From: Candidatus Poribacteria bacterium
Lineage (GTDB): Bacteria > Poribacteria > WGA-4E > WGA-3G
Assembly: GCA_003635315.1 (NCBI GenBank)
Contig: PYJD01000040.1
Span: 1-64,000 of the forward strand
Reading direction: 5' to 3'
Length of the DNA stretch: 64,000 nt
Shown here piece by piece: positions 62,245-64,000 of this stretch. Position 1 is the first letter of the stretch. Each line of letters starts with the position of its first letter. The position numbers and the translations under genes were made by a program. Under the pieces are notes generated by a model. The model was given only the letters and a program-made list of their open reading frames with translations, was not told the DNA's origin and ran no database searches.

Positions 62245-63774
62245 TTAACGGTCCTCAAATCTTCCAGCAGCCTTGTTTCCACCTAAACAAAAGACATACC
62301 GTCCACTTGAACCAATGTAAAGATTACCATTTACAATTGCAGGTGAAGATATAAACTTCAACCCATTTGTAACGGAATTCGAATCATATACCCACTCCAA
62401 GTCCCCATCAGATCTATCAAGTGAGAATATTCTCCCTTCATAGGTTGCAGCATAAACAGATTCTTCTGTTACCGCAGGGGATGAAGCTACAACGGCGTTT
62501 AAATTAGTTCTCCAATTTAATTCTCCATCTGAAGCATTGAGATTGTAGACATGTTCATCTCGTGAACCAAATATCACCTGTTCGTCTCTAACGCAAATTG
62601 CTGACATCACGGCATCCCCAACTTCATATTCCCATACGGTATCCCCTGTTTCCATATTTAAGGCAATTACACTACCTTTTGGTATCGGTGCACTTTCAGA
62701 GAAATTACCTCTACCCAGTCCAAAATAGATAATGTCATTATAAGAACTTGGACTACCCCAAACGGGGTATGGTGCCGGTTTAGACCAGATTTCCTTTCCT
62801 GTCATAGCATCTACCGCATAGGTACGGTATTCACCATAACCGGTACCAAAATAGACCTTGCCATCTTTTACTAACGGTGCCATGTCTGCATGAACAGCAG
62901 GATAATGCCAAATCTCTTCACCTGCCAAAGCATCCAAACAATAAACACCATCTCCTCCAGCAGTAAAATAGAGTCTACCTTGAACTATAGTTGGCGTAGA
63001 TTCTACGTGACTCGCTGTCTTAAAACTCCAAATCGGATCACCTGTATTAGCATCAAGACAACGGAGCCTACAACCTGTATCATAGTGATAGCCTTCACCA
63101 ATATACACACGTCCTGCAACTACTGCTGGTGATGATATAATAGGGATTTCAGAATCATGACGCCAAATCAACTTATTCGTTTCTATATCAATACAGTAAG
63201 TTGCACCACTAACAGAAAATATAGATCCATGGGTAGCACCTATATATAGACGATTCCCGATTATTGCTGGGGATGAGGACAGCTCTACTGCCTGTGCTTC
63301 TTTGGATTTAAATATCCAATTGATGTCATTTGTTAACGGTCCAGGTTGATCGTCTAAGTGTCCTGTACGATTATCATTAAATCGAAATGTGGACCAGGAT
63401 TGTGTGTTTGTTACTAATTCTGTCCTTGATTTCTCTGGTTCAACAGTTATTGGTGGGGTTGGCTTGACGTTCCTACCTACAAGTTGAAATGTTAGCACTG
63501 CTAAGATGATTAGAACTAAAATACTAACTATTGAACCTATTCTGTTAGCAAGAACAAAATTACGTATTCTATAGAAGTACATTTTTGTCGTATCACGGGC
63601 AAATACTAAACTCGTTACTACTGCAATTCCTACAAACGCAAGAATTTGCGGGATAATACTAAGAAGAGCAGAGAGAGGTCCAAGTAACTGAGGGATGACC
63701 GCATAAGCAGAACTCGTAAAACAGAATAAAACTGAAACTAATATCAAAGGTACAAGTATTCTGATTCTGTTCAT
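62245..63774 (-). CDS. Membrane-anchored PQQ-type β-propeller protein
   Basis: 509 residues. The first ~105 carry three hydrophobic segments (a signal-like one, then ILAFVGIAVVTSLVF and IGSIVSILVLIILAVLTF). The rest is an eight-bladed PQQ-like propeller with repeated 'G.LYIG...G.LYCLD..TG..IW' units and tryptophan docking motifs. It may fold like BamB or quinoprotein dehydrogenases, but the metal- and PQQ-binding residues of true dehydrogenases were not identified. It lies 15 nt after a partial gene's stop codon, suggesting an operon that extends beyond the window. Confidence 0.87.
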   Translation of the reverse strand: MNRIRILVPLILVSVLFCFTSSAYAVIPQLLGPLSALLSIIPQILAFVGIAVVTSLVFARDTTKMYFYRIRNFVLANRIGSIVSILVLIILAVLTFQLVGRNVKPTPPITVEPEKSRTELVTNTQSWSTFRFNDNRTGHLDDQPGPLTNDINWIFKSKEAQAVELSSSPAIIGNRLYIGATHGSIFSVSGATYCIDIETNKLIWRHDSEIPIISSPAVVAGRVYIGEGYHYDTGCRLRCLDANTGDPIWSFKTASHVESTPTIVQGRLYFTAGGDGVYCLDALAGEEIWHYPAVHADMAPLVKDGKVYFGTGYGEYRTYAVDAMTGKEIWSKPAPYPVWGSPSSYNDIIYFGLGRGNFSESAPIPKGSVIALNMETGDTVWEYEVGDAVMSAICVRDEQVIFGSRDEHVYNLNASDGELNWRTNLNAVVASSPAVTEESVYAATYEGRIFSLDRSDGDLEWVYDSNSVTNGLKFISSPAIVNGNLYIGSSGRYVFCLGGNKAAGRFEDR

Positions 63775-63795
63775 AATTGATTCTCTGGTTTAATG

Positions 63796-64000
63796 TTATT
63801 TTAATGTTGCCACAGCATAATGTATAAGGTTTTCAAGCATCGGACGATTCTTGGCAGCTTGTTGATTATTATTGTTATGTAGGTTCGTAATTAGATACAT
63901 TCCTTTCCCGTGCCGCAATTTAGCAACAACGATCTCCTTACCGTTGTTTGTTGTTGCAAGAATCTCAAATTTATCATTCCATCCACTCCATGAATCATCA
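63796..64000 (-). CDS. C-terminal end of a protein running off the window (partial)
   Basis: The last 68 codons of a minus-strand gene are open to the right window edge and end in TAA at 63796-63798. The peptide includes EILATTNNGKEIVVAKLRHG, then GMYLITNLHNNN and NLIHYAVATLK. 'GKG.YLIT..H......NR.ML.NLI.YA' is the usual ending of class I amidotransferase-like or ThuA-type proteins, where a β-strand and final helix close the domain. It is probably co-transcribed with the PQQ-type gene downstream. The family call is tentative. Confidence 0.6.
   Translation of the reverse strand, partial: DDSWSGWNDKFEILATTNNGKEIVVAKLRHGKGMYLITNLHNNNNQQAAKNRPMLENLIHYAVATLK

Overview
The window is AT-rich bacterial chromosome with 8-18 kb runs of genes on one strand, many short intergenic spacers and perfect-stem terminators between convergent genes. 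No rRNA, tRNA or CRISPR array was seen. The gene mix (phytanoyl-CoA dioxygenase family, sulfatase family, several Gfo/Idh/MocA oxidoreductases, ThuA-like protein, DUF3500, secreted WD40, TolB and PQQ propellers, long TPR proteins, short hairpin repeats) resembles Candidatus Poribacteria and related uncultured Gram-negative lineages. That taxonomic placement is an inference from gene content; no marker gene in the window proves it.

Layout. 1-6640: end of a partial gene, an eight-copy 66-bp repeat, a sugar epimerase, a secreted TolB-propeller/M28 peptidase/PDZ fusion, then a hairpin repeat array that has been split by an IS630-type element. 6641-11720: two LivK-like lipoproteins with no transporter genes beside them, a small membrane protein and an EEP-family lipoprotein. 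11780-26000 (minus strand): a housekeeping block with tatA-tatC-zinc ribbon protein, cupin-pgeF, yggS-proC-yggT, an isoleucyl-tRNA synthetase-like gene, lspA, fmt, a PASTA protein, rpe, rsmE and mtaB. The synthetase-like gene sits in the classical ileS slot next to lspA but has lost the catalytic signature motifs; it is the most unusual protein in the window.

26500-36560: oxidoreductase, orphan ABC-2-like permease, a large DUF6785-type membrane protein, ThuA-PhyH pair, argH, pyrF and a sulfatase-fold enzyme with Thr at the nucleophile position. 36600-46000: two secreted WD40 proteins flanking a ferredoxin-NADP reductase, then two long TPR proteins anchored in the membrane. 46200-55400: oxidoreductases, PhyH, HD protein, truA, an S55-type lipoprotein peptidase with an acidic repeat tail, SDR and folD. 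55500-64000: an ECF sigma factor/anti-sigma/TPR operon, DUF3500, two paralogous secreted CBM9-like proteins, a membrane-anchored PQQ propeller and the 3' end of another gene.

Common threads are envelope and periplasmic functions (Tat, LspA, lipoproteins, propellers, TPR scaffolds) and small-molecule or sugar catabolism. GTG and TTG starts occur (lspA, pyrF, DUF3500). Intergenic DNA carries several classes of short hairpin repeat, which look like the main mobile or repetitive fraction besides the single IS.
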